From a bacterium (GTDB taxonomy: Bacteria > Zhuqueibacterota > Zhuqueibacteria > Zhuqueibacterales > Geothermadaptataceae): a stretch of 64,000 nucleotides of DNA. The translations under genes were made by a program, and so were the position numbers. The notes beneath the pieces were generated by a model. It had not been told where the DNA came from and did not search any database. It saw nothing but the letters and a program-made list of their open reading frames with translations. The DNA is taken from NCBI GenBank assembly GCA_024275575.1, contig JAJRYV010000001.1, forward strand, positions 1 through 64,000. The letters are read 5' to 3'. Of this stretch, positions 25,558 to 34,915 are shown piece after piece (within the stretch, counting starts at the first letter, position 1; every line of letters starts with the position of its first letter).

Positions 25558-26676
25558 TTAGATTTTATCAGCGATCGCTCTGGCCATGTCCAGCGTTGAT
25601 GTGTTACCGCCCATATCATAAGTTTTAACACGCCCTTCCTGAATTACGGTTTTGACGGCGTTTTCCAGTTTTTGCGCCATGTCGTTTTCTCCCAGCCAAT
25701 CGAGCATCATTTTCGCGGCTAAAAGCGTTGCGATGGGATTGACTTTATATTGTCCGGCATATTTTGGTGCCGAACCGTGTGTCGGTTCGAAAACAGCAAG
25801 ATTGTCGCCAATATTGCCGGAACAGGCGAATCCCAAGCCGCCGACCATCTGCGCACAAAGATCGGAAACAATGTCGCCATAGAGGTTGGGCGCGACGAGC
25901 ACATCGTAATTATGGGGGTTTTTCAACAGCCACATGCACATGGCATCGATGTTGGCATTATCCAGTTCGATGCCCGGATAATCCTGAGCAATGCGTTTTC
26001 CGGTTTCAAGGAACAATCCGTCAGTCGCCCGAACAACGTTTGCTTTATGCACAACAGTCACTTTTTTGCGATTAAATTTCCTGGCAAAATCAAATGCTGC
26101 CCGGATAATTTTGTCACAACCAGCGCGCGAATTTATTTTGCATGAAATCGCCAGGTCTGCATCAGCGACATCTTTAAAGCGTGAAAATGCCGGTGCGAGG
26201 TCGGAAAGGATATCTCGCAAAACCTGTGGTGTTTGCGAAAATTCAACGCCGGCGTACAGGTCTTCAGTATTCTCGCGGAAAACGACAATGTCGATACCCT
26301 CTTTGTGGTTTAAGGGATTGCCCGGATAGCCTTTGGTCGGGCGCATGCAATTGTAAAGATCAAAAGTTTGCCGCATGCGAACGATGGGGGAGCGATAGGA
26401 AAAACCTTTATCCCGCAGGGCAGGATCGAGCTCATTCACAGCTTCTTTTGCCGGTTTTGAAGTGATTGCGCCAAACATCGCTGCATCGACTGTTTTTAAA
26501 AGATCGATTGTGCGTTGCGGTAGGGGATCTCCTTCCTTACACCAGAACTCCCAACCGATGTCGCCATGAATCAGTTCGCCGTCGAAATTCAGTTTTTCAA
26601 GGATGATTTCCGTTGCTTCCAGAACTTCGACGCCGATGCCGTCTCCGGGAAGCCAGGCTATCTTGTGTTTTGCCAT
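25558..26676 (-). CDS. Isocitrate/isopropylmalate-dehydrogenase family enzyme, NADP-type
   Basis: 372 residues, beta-decarboxylating dehydrogenase family. VRMRQTFDLYNCMRP and FRENTEDLYAGVEF hold the substrate arginines, and HKANVVRATDGLF the catalytic Lys. Cofactor residues APKYAGQYKVNP keep the Lys-Tyr pair of NADP-specific isocitrate dehydrogenase. The gamma-carboxylate motif of isocitrate dehydrogenase (RSLNV) is RSPIV here, losing the Asn, so isocitrate is doubtful. The EXGLLXLRK of LeuB is also absent. A substrate with a small side group, such as 3-methylmalate, would fit; that is inference. ATG 26676 has GGAG six bases upstream. It is the first gene of the five-gene operon. Confidence 0.8.
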   Translation of the reverse strand: MAKHKIAWLPGDGIGVEVLEATEIILEKLNFDGELIHGDIGWEFWCKEGDPLPQRTIDLLKTVDAAMFGAITSKPAKEAVNELDPALRDKGFSYRSPIVRMRQTFDLYNCMRPTKGYPGNPLNHKEGIDIVVFRENTEDLYAGVEFSQTPQVLRDILSDLAPAFSRFKDVADADLAISCKINSRAGCDKIIRAAFDFARKFNRKKVTVVHKANVVRATDGLFLETGKRIAQDYPGIELDNANIDAMCMWLLKNPHNYDVLVAPNLYGDIVSDLCAQMVGGLGFACSGNIGDNLAVFEPTHGSAPKYAGQYKVNPIATLLAAKMMLDWLGENDMAQKLENAVKTVIQEGRVKTYDMGGNTSTLDMARAIADKI

Positions 26677-27186
26677 CATTTTCTCCGAACATTTTGATGA
26701 TGCATTGAAAGGATTTAGGGTGATTTAGAAAATTGTGCCTACTGTCTTTTCTTGAAATCAAAATAATGCACGAATCTGCATTCTTTTGATTTTTCGCAAC
26801 AGAGTTGTTTAATATATCAATTCGGGTTCAGAATGCAATTGAAAACGAAAAAAATACTAGCATAAAAATACGAAAACATTGTCATCCCGGATGCTGTCGG
26901 TTTATCTGCACATCAAACCATTTGACGCTATCTTCTGCAGTTGCCTGCCCGTCTAAATCGTTTCTTAATCGGGTGCTAATATAAGGAAATCCAGCGTTGA
27001 TTTACAACAAAAATCAACGACTTTAATTTATTAATATTTAATGCATTTATGGTTTAATGATTTAATCGGAAACCAAGTGTAGTTTTATCAAAATAAATCA
27101 CTTGAATGATACAAACAAAGCTTTGTCAAAAAAATACAATATTTTGTTTTTTAATTCTAAACCTATTGTATTTTATTTAAATCAAA
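26677..27186. other. Divergent intergenic region before the acetyltransferase gene
   Basis: About 510 bases, AT-rich. It must hold the promoter of the five-gene operon on the minus strand and that of the acetyltransferase on the plus strand. One perfect inverted repeat is listed separately. No T-box or leader peptide with branched-chain codons was seen, and no gene. Confidence 0.4.
26995..27019. promoter_or_regulatory. 9-bp inverted repeat in the divergent region
   Basis: CGTTGATTT and AAATCAACG are separated by seven bases. There is no T run on either strand. It may be an operator for one of the divergent units. Confidence 0.35.
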
Positions 27187-27855
27187 ATGCATCTGCTAAA
27201 AATGAGTGACGGAGAAGATGACTTGTCCCACTATTTGAATCTCGAAACATGGCCGAGGAGAGATCAGTTTTTATTGTTCAAAGAATATGATGATCCGTTT
27301 TTCAATATTTGTACAGAGGTTGATGTGACGAATATTGTTGAAATTTCAAAAAAAAACTGCCTTTCATTTTTCATCACTTCACTTTTCGCATCCATAAAAG
27401 CCGCGAACGAGATAGATGAATTCCGCTATCGAATCAAAGATAATGCCGTCATCATCCATGATGAGATCCATCCTGGTTCGACTGTTTTAAATGACGATGA
27501 AACCTTCAGCTTTTGCTATTTCACCTACCATGCATCTTTTAGTGAATTTAATCGGATGGCCCAACAGTCGTTGCGGGATATAAAAGAGAAAAAGTCACTT
27601 CATCCACGATTTGATCAGGATGATCTCATTCACTATTCAATTCTTCCCTGGTTTTCATTTCACAGTTTTTCCCATGCCAAAAAAAACCGTCGCAATGATT
27701 CGGTGCCGAAAATTGTTTTTGGCAAATACCAAAAAGCCGGCAACCGCTTGATGATGCCCATTTCGATTGAAGTCAACCATGCAGTGGTGGATGGCTTGCA
27801 TGTGGCAAAATACTTGAAAAAACTGGAAGAAATTTTAAACAGCACATTAATTTAA
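27187..27855 (+). CDS. Chloramphenicol acetyltransferase-like (type A) protein
   Basis: 222 residues, one CAT domain. The catalytic motif NHAVVDGLHVAKY places His198 and Asp202 as in the HHAVCDGFH block of CAT. ETWPRRDQFLLF near 20-31 is the typical N-terminal stretch. Whether it acetylates chloramphenicol is unknown; in several free-living groups this family is present without known resistance. The ATG at 27187 lacks a good ribosome site, and another ATG follows at 27202. It begins a plus-strand run with the DUF4301 gene. Confidence 0.8.
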   Translation: MHLLKMSDGEDDLSHYLNLETWPRRDQFLLFKEYDDPFFNICTEVDVTNIVEISKKNCLSFFITSLFASIKAANEIDEFRYRIKDNAVIIHDEIHPGSTVLNDDETFSFCYFTYHASFSEFNRMAQQSLRDIKEKKSLHPRFDQDDLIHYSILPWFSFHSFSHAKKNRRNDSVPKIVFGKYQKAGNRLMMPISIEVNHAVVDGLHVAKYLKKLEEILNSTLI

Positions 27856-27902
27856 AACGCGGATAATTTTTATTATGGAAAACGATCTTGCAGGAGAATA
27901 AA

Positions 27903-29420
27903 TTGTTGACGAAAGCGGACAAGATTCAGATTCAGAATCACGGTTTGGAAGAGGCTCATATTCTGCGACAAATCGCAAAATTCAGGGATGGCGTCAAATA
28001 TCTCAAACTAAACCGGCCATGCACAATTGGCGATGGAATTACCCGGATTGATGAGGGCGCCTACACATTTTTAACTGAAAAATTTGAACTTGCACAGGCT
28101 GAAGGCCGTGTTCAAAAGTTTGTACCTGCCTCCGGTGCAGCTACACGCATGTTTAAGAATTTAATCAATGAGCTGAACAATAACCACGTTAACGAGGCAG
28201 AAGCTGCTGAGGTTTTTTTTCTGCTGCCGCAGTTCGCTCTTTTCGATGAACTTGAAGTAAAACTCTCTCAGCATGGTATCTCTTTCGGCGTTCTCCAGAA
28301 AAAAAAAGACATCAAAACTTTGCTTGCATTCTTGCTCACAGACCGGGGATTGAATCTGGCGAATTTACCCAAATTGCTCATCCCTTTTCACCGTTACAGC
28401 CAGGGTAACCGCACTCCTTTTGCAGAGCATTTAATTGAGGCCGAACAATATGCACGCGACAAAAACGGCATCGCCAGATTGCATTTTACGATTTCTCCCA
28501 AGCATGAGACGCTTTTTCAAACGCATATGGAGAAAGTACTGGAGACTTTTTGTGGTAAAACGATGTTTGAAATCGGATATTCGTTCCAAAAGCCGTACAC
28601 CGACACGATCGCTGTCGATTTAAATTTTGAGCCGTTTCGTACACAAAATGATGAACTTGTTTTTCGACCCGGCGGCCATGGTGCGCTTATCGAGAATATC
28701 AACGTTTTGTCTGCTGATTTGCTCTTTATCAAAAATGTCGACAATATCTTGCCGGATCCGGCCAAAAAAAATGAGGTTAAATATAAAAAAATACTCGCCG
28801 GCTATTTGCTTGCAAAAGAAGAGCAGATTTTTGAAATTTTGCAGGGTTTGGAAAACGACATCGATAATAGCCATGCCATTGCAAATGGCCTGAATTTTAT
28901 TCAAAAGCAGCTACAGATAGAATTGCCTGTCAAAATAACAACGGGCAACGAACGGGAAAAAGCGCATTTTGTCAGGCAAGTTTTAAACCGGCCGATACGT
29001 GTTTGCGGTATGGTTAAAAATGCAGGAGATCCGGGGGGTGGGCCATTCTGGGTTGAAAATAAAGAAGGCGTACAACTACGGCAAATAGTCGAACAGGTTC
29101 AGATCGAGGTGGATGACCCGGCACAAAATGAAATTCTCAAACAATCGACACATTTCAACCCGGTGGATTTGGTCTGCAGCCTGCGTGATGTTCACGGGAA
29201 GCCTTTCGATTTACGCACTTTCATCGATCCTGACGCCGGTTTTATCTCGACAAAATCCATCGATGGCTGCGAGCTGCTGGCGCTTGAATTGCCTGGCTTG
29301 TGGAATGGCGCCATGACTTACTGGACGACCTTTTTTGTTGAAATGCCGCCATCAACCTTCAATCCGGTCAAAACTTTTTTTGATCTGATGCGCCCGGAAC
29401 ACCGGGGCGATAATTTATAA
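27903..29420 (+). CDS. DUF4301 family protein
   Basis: 505 residues. QKFVPASGAATRMFKNL near the N-terminus, GMVKNAGDPGGGPFWVEN, and the C-terminal GLWNGAMTYWTTFFVEMP and FNPVKTFFDLM identify DUF4301, a family mostly from Bacteroidota and relatives. VPASGAATRMFK looks like a phosphate- or nucleotide-binding loop, so a sugar-nucleotide-like activity is conceivable but unproven. TTG 27903 is taken as start because AGGAG is six bases upstream; an in-frame TTG at 27888 lies before it. There is no signal peptide. Confidence 0.8.
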   Translation: MLTKADKIQIQNHGLEEAHILRQIAKFRDGVKYLKLNRPCTIGDGITRIDEGAYTFLTEKFELAQAEGRVQKFVPASGAATRMFKNLINELNNNHVNEAEAAEVFFLLPQFALFDELEVKLSQHGISFGVLQKKKDIKTLLAFLLTDRGLNLANLPKLLIPFHRYSQGNRTPFAEHLIEAEQYARDKNGIARLHFTISPKHETLFQTHMEKVLETFCGKTMFEIGYSFQKPYTDTIAVDLNFEPFRTQNDELVFRPGGHGALIENINVLSADLLFIKNVDNILPDPAKKNEVKYKKILAGYLLAKEEQIFEILQGLENDIDNSHAIANGLNFIQKQLQIELPVKITTGNEREKAHFVRQVLNRPIRVCGMVKNAGDPGGGPFWVENKEGVQLRQIVEQVQIEVDDPAQNEILKQSTHFNPVDLVCSLRDVHGKPFDLRTFIDPDAGFISTKSIDGCELLALELPGLWNGAMTYWTTFFVEMPPSTFNPVKTFFDLMRPEHRGDNL

Positions 29421-29471
29421 TTCATTGGCCATAATCCTGTTACCAACAACACAAACCAGGAGAGATGATCC

Positions 29472-30152
29472 ATGGCAGAGAAAAAAGATGTGTGGCAACT
29501 GTCCGGCGGTATATTTAAAGCTCATCCCTGGCATGGGGTTTTTATCGGTGATGAAGCCCCGCGTATCGTCACGGTTTATGTTGAGGTTGTCACTTCGGAT
29601 ACGGTAAAGTATGAAGTCGATAAAACCACCGGTTTTTTGAAAGTAGATCGCCCACAAAAATTTTCAAATATATGTCCGACGCTTTACGGATTTATTCCCC
29701 AAACATTTTGTGCTAATGAAGTCGCGCAATTTTGTAATCAAGCCATAAAGCGGACTGACATCAAAGGGGATGGCGATCCATTGGATATTTGCGTGCTCAC
29801 TGAAAAAGCAATCAGCCACAGTGATATTTTACTGCAGGCTACACCCATTGGGGGGCTGCGCATGATCGACGGGGATGAAGCTGATGATAAAATTATCGCA
29901 GTGATGAAAGGCGACGCGATGTATGGCCGCTGGACGGATATCGAACAATGTCCGCCGCGCATTCTTGAGCGGTTGCGGCATTATTTTCTCACTTATAAAG
30001 ATGTGCCGGGGCAGGAAAAAAGGAATTGCGAAATCACGCATACTTACGATTCCGAAGATGCTCATGAAATCATCAACTGTGCTAGGAGAGATTATAGGGC
30101 CGCATTTCACAGTTTTGAAAAAATGTTGATAAAGTTACGCAATCAAAACTAA
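29472..30152 (+). CDS. ppa: Inorganic pyrophosphatase, family I
   Basis: 226 residues. The metal and catalytic block GDGDPLDICVLTE and the later VMKGDAMYGRWTDIEQCP mark the longer pyrophosphatase form seen in Bacteroidota-like genomes. It hydrolyses PPi to phosphate in the cytosol. AGGAGAG lies six bases before the ATG. The gene stands between DUF4301 and glycogen phosphorylase. A hairpin follows, so it may have its own end. Confidence 0.88.
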   Translation: MAEKKDVWQLSGGIFKAHPWHGVFIGDEAPRIVTVYVEVVTSDTVKYEVDKTTGFLKVDRPQKFSNICPTLYGFIPQTFCANEVAQFCNQAIKRTDIKGDGDPLDICVLTEKAISHSDILLQATPIGGLRMIDGDEADDKIIAVMKGDAMYGRWTDIEQCPPRILERLRHYFLTYKDVPGQEKRNCEITHTYDSEDAHEIINCARRDYRAAFHSFEKMLIKLRNQN

Positions 30153-30252
30153 AAGATAAGCATAAGCCGGCCGATGCATTGCTGCAGTTGGTTGGAAAAG
30201 AAGTTTTTAATTGATGGTCGTGTCAAAAATCGTATAAACAATAAAAAAGAGG

Positions 30253-30296
30253 AAGTGCGACGCACTCGCCTTACTGGCAAGTGTGTCGCACTTTTT
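30253..30296 (+). terminator. Long hairpin with short U run between ppa and glgP
   Basis: An 18-bp stem, AAGTGCGACGCACTCGCC with its complement (two G-U pairs) and a TTACT loop, ends in five U. The glgP ribosome site starts three bases later. It is a terminator for ppa, or an attenuator in the glgP leader. Confidence 0.65.
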
Positions 30297-30307
30297 CCGG
30301 AGAAAAG

Positions 30308-32833
30308 ATGAAAAACAAAAAGAGCATAAAAGAAAAAAAGCAACCTGGCGAATACAAATTCGACCATATTGTTGCTGCAAATCCGGATCGAAAGAAGAAA
30401 GTTTTTAATGTAGAAGATGCAGCAAGTTCCATCCACTATCATCTGAAGTATTCATTGGGCCTTGATCAGGATGCGGCAACAGCGAAGCATTTGTACCACG
30501 CCGTATCGCTCTCGATCCGTGAAAAAATCATCGACAACCTGTTGCTGACGGAAAAAAGATTTGCTGCCCTGAAAGTAAAACGGGTTCATTATCTGTCCTT
30601 GGAATTTCTGGTCGGGCGCTCATTGCTCAATAATTTGTATAATTTAAATTTATATAAAACTTATAAAGACGCGCTCACTGTTCTCGGATTTGAAATTGAA
30701 TCCATCGAAGAGAATGAACCCGACGCTGCGCTGGGAAATGGTGGTCTGGGGCGTCTCGCCGCCTGTTTTCTCGATTCTATGGCAACCCTGGGTATCCCCG
30801 GTTTCGGCTATGGTATCAACTATGAGTTCGGGCTTTTCAAGCAAAAACTCGATAACGGCTATCAGCGGGAAATGCCGGATAACTGGTTGCGTGAAAAAAC
30901 GCCGTGGCACCTTGAACGCAGCGATCAGGCGATTCTTGTTCCGGTCTACGGCTCAATTCAACATGAACGAGATCGCTTCGGCGAATACAATCCCATGTGG
31001 CTCGACTGGCAATTGATCGTCGGGATCCCCCATGATATGCCTGTCGTCGGATATGGCGGCAAAACTGTCAATTCATTACGCTTGTTCACCGCCCGATCAT
31101 CTTCCGAATTCAATATGAAAATTTTCAATCAGGGAGATTACCTTAAAGCGGTCAATCAGAAAATAACCACCGAAACCGTGTCAAAAGTTCTTTATCCTTC
31201 CGATTCAGTGGCAAAAGGGCGTGAGTTGCGATTAATTCAGGAATATTTTCTCGTTGCTTGCACATTGCGGGATATCATTCGCAAGCACGAAAGCGCCGGT
31301 TTTTCAATCGATGAATTTCCACAACAGAATGCCCTGCAACTCAACGATACTCATCCGGCACTGGCAGTTGTCGAATTGATGCGCATTTTTATCGACGAAT
31401 ATGAAATCCCCTGGGAGAACGCCTGGAAATTAACCGTGGCGACTTTTGGCTACACCAATCATACATTGTTGCCGGAAGCATTGGAAAAATGGTCTGTAAA
31501 TCTGATGGAAAAAGTGATTCCGCGCCACTTGCAGCTCATTTATGAAATCAATCGCCGTTTCATCAACCTGCTCAAAAAAAAATGGCCACAGGACATCGAA
31601 CGGCTCCGGCGGATGTCACTCGTGGAGGAAGGCGAGACCAAATCAATCCGTATGGCCAACCTCGCAATCGTTGGCAGTCATTCGGTTAATGGTGTGGCTA
31701 AATTGCATTCACAATTGATCAAATCGAATTTGACACCGGATTTTTATGCGCTGTGGCCGGAAAAATTCAACAATAAAACCAATGGCATCACCCAGCGCAG
31801 ATGGTTGCTGGCGAGCAATCCCGGTCTGGCAAAATTGATCAGCGACACCATTGGAGAAAAATGGATTTGCAATCTCACACACCTGAAAGCACTCGAAGCG
31901 CTGGCCGATGACAGCATGTTCCAGGAAAGATTCCTACAGGTCAAAAAAGCCAATAAAGTTAAACTGTGCCAATTAATTAAACAGGAAACACGCTACCAGG
32001 TTGATCCGGACTCGCTATTTGATGTGCATGTCAAGCGCATTCATGAATATAAAAGGCAATTACTCAATGTACTGCATATCGTACATCAATATCTCACAAT
32101 CGTTGAAGATAATGTCAATCTGCCCTGGCCAAAAACTTACATTTTTGCCGGTAAAGCGGCGCCCGGTTATGAAATTGCGAAATTGATCATCAAACTGATA
32201 AACTCCGTCGCTGAAGTCGTCAACCATGACCCCCTTGTACGCAACCAATTAAAGGTCATCTTTATCCCGGATTACCGGGTGACACTTGCGGAGAGAATTA
32301 TCCCGGCGACTGAACTCAGTGAGCAAATTTCTACGGCAGGCAAAGAAGCCTCGGGCACCGGCAATATGAAATTTATGCTCAATGGCGCAATAACCATGGG
32401 AACGCTCGACGGTGCAAATATCGAAATCAGGGATGAAGTGGGTGCAGAAAATATTTTTATCTTCGGACACACTGCGGCGCATGTTCAAAATGCTTTAGCA
32501 GGCGGTCATTACCAGCCATGGGATTATTACAACAAGAACCAATCCATCCGGCGGGTCATGAACGCTGTCAATTCAAGCCGTTTCTGCGGCAATGAAAACG
32601 ATCTCTTTAAACCGCTTTTCGATAAACTGGTTTATCAGGTTGACCAGTATTTTCATCTCGGCGATTTCGACAGCTATCGAAAAATACAGAAAATTGCCGT
32701 TGCAGAATATACAAATCGGGCAAAATGGACTGAAAGGGCAATCCTGAATGTAGCACGTTCGGGGTATTTTTCCAGTGACCGGACAATTATGGAATATGCA
32801 CAAGATATCTGGGATGTCCAGCCTGCAACCTGA
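30308..32833 (+). CDS. glgP: Glycogen/starch phosphorylase
   Basis: 841 residues, full length. EENEPDAALGNGGLGRLAACF, QLNDTHPALAVVELMR and EASGTGNMKFMLNG are signature blocks, and Lys688 in GNMKF is the PLP lysine. It releases glucose-1-phosphate from alpha-1,4-glucans. The start is ATG 30308 with CCGGAG six bases upstream; the GTG at 30281 falls inside the upstream hairpin. No other glycogen gene is adjacent. A 30-residue basic N-terminal lead (KNKKSIKEKKQPGEYK) precedes the fold and is not usual. Confidence 0.93.
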   Translation: MKNKKSIKEKKQPGEYKFDHIVAANPDRKKKVFNVEDAASSIHYHLKYSLGLDQDAATAKHLYHAVSLSIREKIIDNLLLTEKRFAALKVKRVHYLSLEFLVGRSLLNNLYNLNLYKTYKDALTVLGFEIESIEENEPDAALGNGGLGRLAACFLDSMATLGIPGFGYGINYEFGLFKQKLDNGYQREMPDNWLREKTPWHLERSDQAILVPVYGSIQHERDRFGEYNPMWLDWQLIVGIPHDMPVVGYGGKTVNSLRLFTARSSSEFNMKIFNQGDYLKAVNQKITTETVSKVLYPSDSVAKGRELRLIQEYFLVACTLRDIIRKHESAGFSIDEFPQQNALQLNDTHPALAVVELMRIFIDEYEIPWENAWKLTVATFGYTNHTLLPEALEKWSVNLMEKVIPRHLQLIYEINRRFINLLKKKWPQDIERLRRMSLVEEGETKSIRMANLAIVGSHSVNGVAKLHSQLIKSNLTPDFYALWPEKFNNKTNGITQRRWLLASNPGLAKLISDTIGEKWICNLTHLKALEALADDSMFQERFLQVKKANKVKLCQLIKQETRYQVDPDSLFDVHVKRIHEYKRQLLNVLHIVHQYLTIVEDNVNLPWPKTYIFAGKAAPGYEIAKLIIKLINSVAEVVNHDPLVRNQLKVIFIPDYRVTLAERIIPATELSEQISTAGKEASGTGNMKFMLNGAITMGTLDGANIEIRDEVGAENIFIFGHTAAHVQNALAGGHYQPWDYYNKNQSIRRVMNAVNSSRFCGNENDLFKPLFDKLVYQVDQYFHLGDFDSYRKIQKIAVAEYTNRAKWTERAILNVARSGYFSSDRTIMEYAQDIWDVQPAT

Positions 32834-32890
32834 AAATTTCCATGCAATCAAAAAAATTTGCTACTGTTTTAGGTCTTGATTTATTTTTGA

Positions 32891-33556
32891 TTAATGATTT
32901 ATAACCTGGGGCAGGATTTTTTCACCGGCGGGAATTGCAATGTTCAAACTGTTTTCTTCCGGAGGCATCGGACAGATATAGTTGTTATTACCATAAGCGC
33001 AGTAGGGATTATAGGCCTGATTAAAATCCAGTGTATATTCGAGATTCTCGTGTTCTTGCAAATCCAAAAAACGGCCGCCACGATAAGATTCTGAGTCGTT
33101 TGACAAATCCATGAATGGGATAAACAGGTATTTTTCGTGGACGGTCTGACCATCAAGAAATTTATATGCAAATAATTTACATTGCTGCTGCTCGATGGCA
33201 AATTGAAAATACCCGTACCGCAGGGCCATCTTTAGCTTGCCGTCAGTTGTCGGAATTGAAACAGTGTCCGAAGATACAAGTTTGTTGAAACGAACTCGCA
33301 ATGCAAAATGCGGCTGCACAGGGAAATAGGACAATTTTTTAAACGTTAATCGAACCTTTGGCGGCAGCGGGCTGTGCGGCGAATTCTTGAAATAATCATC
33401 TTTCTGTTTTCTGTAAATCTCGATTTTTTCGACATAAGCACGTTGCTCTGCCGGGAGTTGATCGAAACTGCACCTGTTTATAAAAAAGAAGATGATAATT
33501 AAAAAAAATACCGGTAATATTAAGCTGCGAGACAGTGTGGTGGAACAGGAGAGCAT
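32891..33556 (-). CDS. DUF1684 lipoprotein-like exported protein
   Basis: 221 residues. A hydrophobic N-terminus (LILPVFFLIIIFFF) is followed by INRCSF, which could be a lipobox variant or an anchor. The body carries the DUF1684 blocks YLFIPFMDLSNDSESY, GGRFLDL, NQAYNPYCAYG and CPMPPEENSL. DUF1684 proteins are exported and of unknown biochemical role. The start ATG at 33556 has AAGGG nine bases upstream; the frame extends eight codons. It converges on glgP. Confidence 0.75.
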   Translation of the reverse strand: MLSCSTTLSRSLILPVFFLIIIFFFINRCSFDQLPAEQRAYVEKIEIYRKQKDDYFKNSPHSPLPPKVRLTFKKLSYFPVQPHFALRVRFNKLVSSDTVSIPTTDGKLKMALRYGYFQFAIEQQQCKLFAYKFLDGQTVHEKYLFIPFMDLSNDSESYRGGRFLDLQEHENLEYTLDFNQAYNPYCAYGNNNYICPMPPEENSLNIAIPAGEKILPQVINH

Positions 33557-33739
33557 CGTTTTAAACCCTTGACTTTTCAATGAGAAATTTTATTTTCAAA
33601 CCGGCTTACCGGAGTTTTGAATGTGTGAGTTTACAGCGTATTTGCATCTTTTTCTGAAACCAAATCTTCAAGTCTTTATTCCCGACTCTCTGATTTAGTC
33701 AATTCCCCAGTTCTCGTTTTCACTAAAAAAAGGAATCAA

Positions 33740-34873
33740 ATGCGGATTGCGATTATCAAAGAAACAAGCATCGAAGAGAACCGTGTTGCTATCACACCGG
33801 CCGGTGTGCATGCGCTTGTAAAGGCCGGACTTGAAATAATCATCGAGGAGGGGGCGGGAATCGGCAGTGGTTTCACCGATGACACCTATTTTCTCACCGG
33901 GGCAAAACATGCAACTGATTTTCAGGAAGCTCTCGATTTTGCCGATGTCATCGTCAAAGTCCTGCCACCCAACGATGAAGAAGCCGCGAAATTACGCGCC
34001 AATCATGTTCTGCTTTCTTTTAATCAACTTTCATTGCGAACACGCAACAGTATCGATTCACTCTTGCGGAATAAAGTCAATTCAATGGGGATCGAGCTCG
34101 TCTTTTCCCAGGATCAATCTTATCCTGTGCTTGTCGCCATGAGTGAAATCGCCGGAAAAATGCTACCGCAAATCGCCGGTCACTATCTCGAAGGCACCTA
34201 TGGCGGTCGTGGAATTATTCTTGGCGGCGGCCCGGGTGTTCCATCTGCGAATGTCGTTATCCTCGGCGCCGGTGCCGTGGGAACAAGTGCGGCCAAATGC
34301 TTTCTCGGTATTGGATGCCAGGTTCATATGCTCGATAAAGACATCGAAGCGTTGCGCAAGATTGACCGATTATTTGACGGTCGCGTCATTACCTTGCCGG
34401 CTACACCGATGGATATCGACAAAACAGCGCGTTTCGCCGATGTACTCATCGGCGCTGTGCACATTTTTGGCGAACAAACGCCACGTATCGTTTCCAGCAA
34501 CGTCGTACGTGAAATGAAAACCGGTGCAGTGATCATCGATATGTCCGTCGATCAGGGTGGCTGTTTCGAAACTTCCAAACCAACAACATTGAGCCATCCG
34601 GTCTATATTGAACATGGTGTGATTCACTTTTGTGTGCCCAATATTTTATCGAGCGTTGCACGCTCCGCATCGCATGTTTTGAATCATGTTGTTTTGGAGA
34701 TTATCAAAGCCATCGCGTCCTATGGCTTTGAAGATACATTGCGACAAAACTATCACTATCAACATGGATTGCTGACCTACAACGGAATTTGTACCAATCA
34801 GGGTTTGGCCAATATGCTGGGAATAACCAGCGTTATTCCGGCCTCGCTGATCATTTCATCATCGCGAAATTAA
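33740..34873 (+). CDS. ald: Alanine dehydrogenase family protein lacking the active-site His
   Basis: 377 residues, AlaDH/PNT family, with the NAD site VVILGAGAVGTSAAK near 170. Arg15 (ENRVAI), the Lys in IVKVLPPN (residue 73) and the Asp in SVDQGGCFET are kept. The position of the proton-transferring His96 of alanine dehydrogenase is Gln96 here, in LLSFNQLS. So activity as an L-alanine dehydrogenase (alanine + NAD+ to pyruvate + NH3) is likely from the fold but not assured. AAGGA lies five bases before the ATG. The gene precedes pgk by about 40 bases and may be co-transcribed with it. Confidence 0.75.
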   Translation: MRIAIIKETSIEENRVAITPAGVHALVKAGLEIIIEEGAGIGSGFTDDTYFLTGAKHATDFQEALDFADVIVKVLPPNDEEAAKLRANHVLLSFNQLSLRTRNSIDSLLRNKVNSMGIELVFSQDQSYPVLVAMSEIAGKMLPQIAGHYLEGTYGGRGIILGGGPGVPSANVVILGAGAVGTSAAKCFLGIGCQVHMLDKDIEALRKIDRLFDGRVITLPATPMDIDKTARFADVLIGAVHIFGEQTPRIVSSNVVREMKTGAVIIDMSVDQGGCFETSKPTTLSHPVYIEHGVIHFCVPNILSSVARSASHVLNHVVLEIIKAIASYGFEDTLRQNYHYQHGLLTYNGICTNQGLANMLGITSVIPASLIISSSRN

Positions 34874-34915
34874 AATAGTGGCGATATTCCATCATATATT
34901 TAAACGGAGATTGTG

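Noticed and set aside
21485-26676. Ordinary leucine biosynthesis operon
   Set aside because: LeuA is missing, and a CoA-transferase and HMG-CoA-lyase-like enzyme are embedded. The dehydrogenase lacks the LeuB substrate motif.
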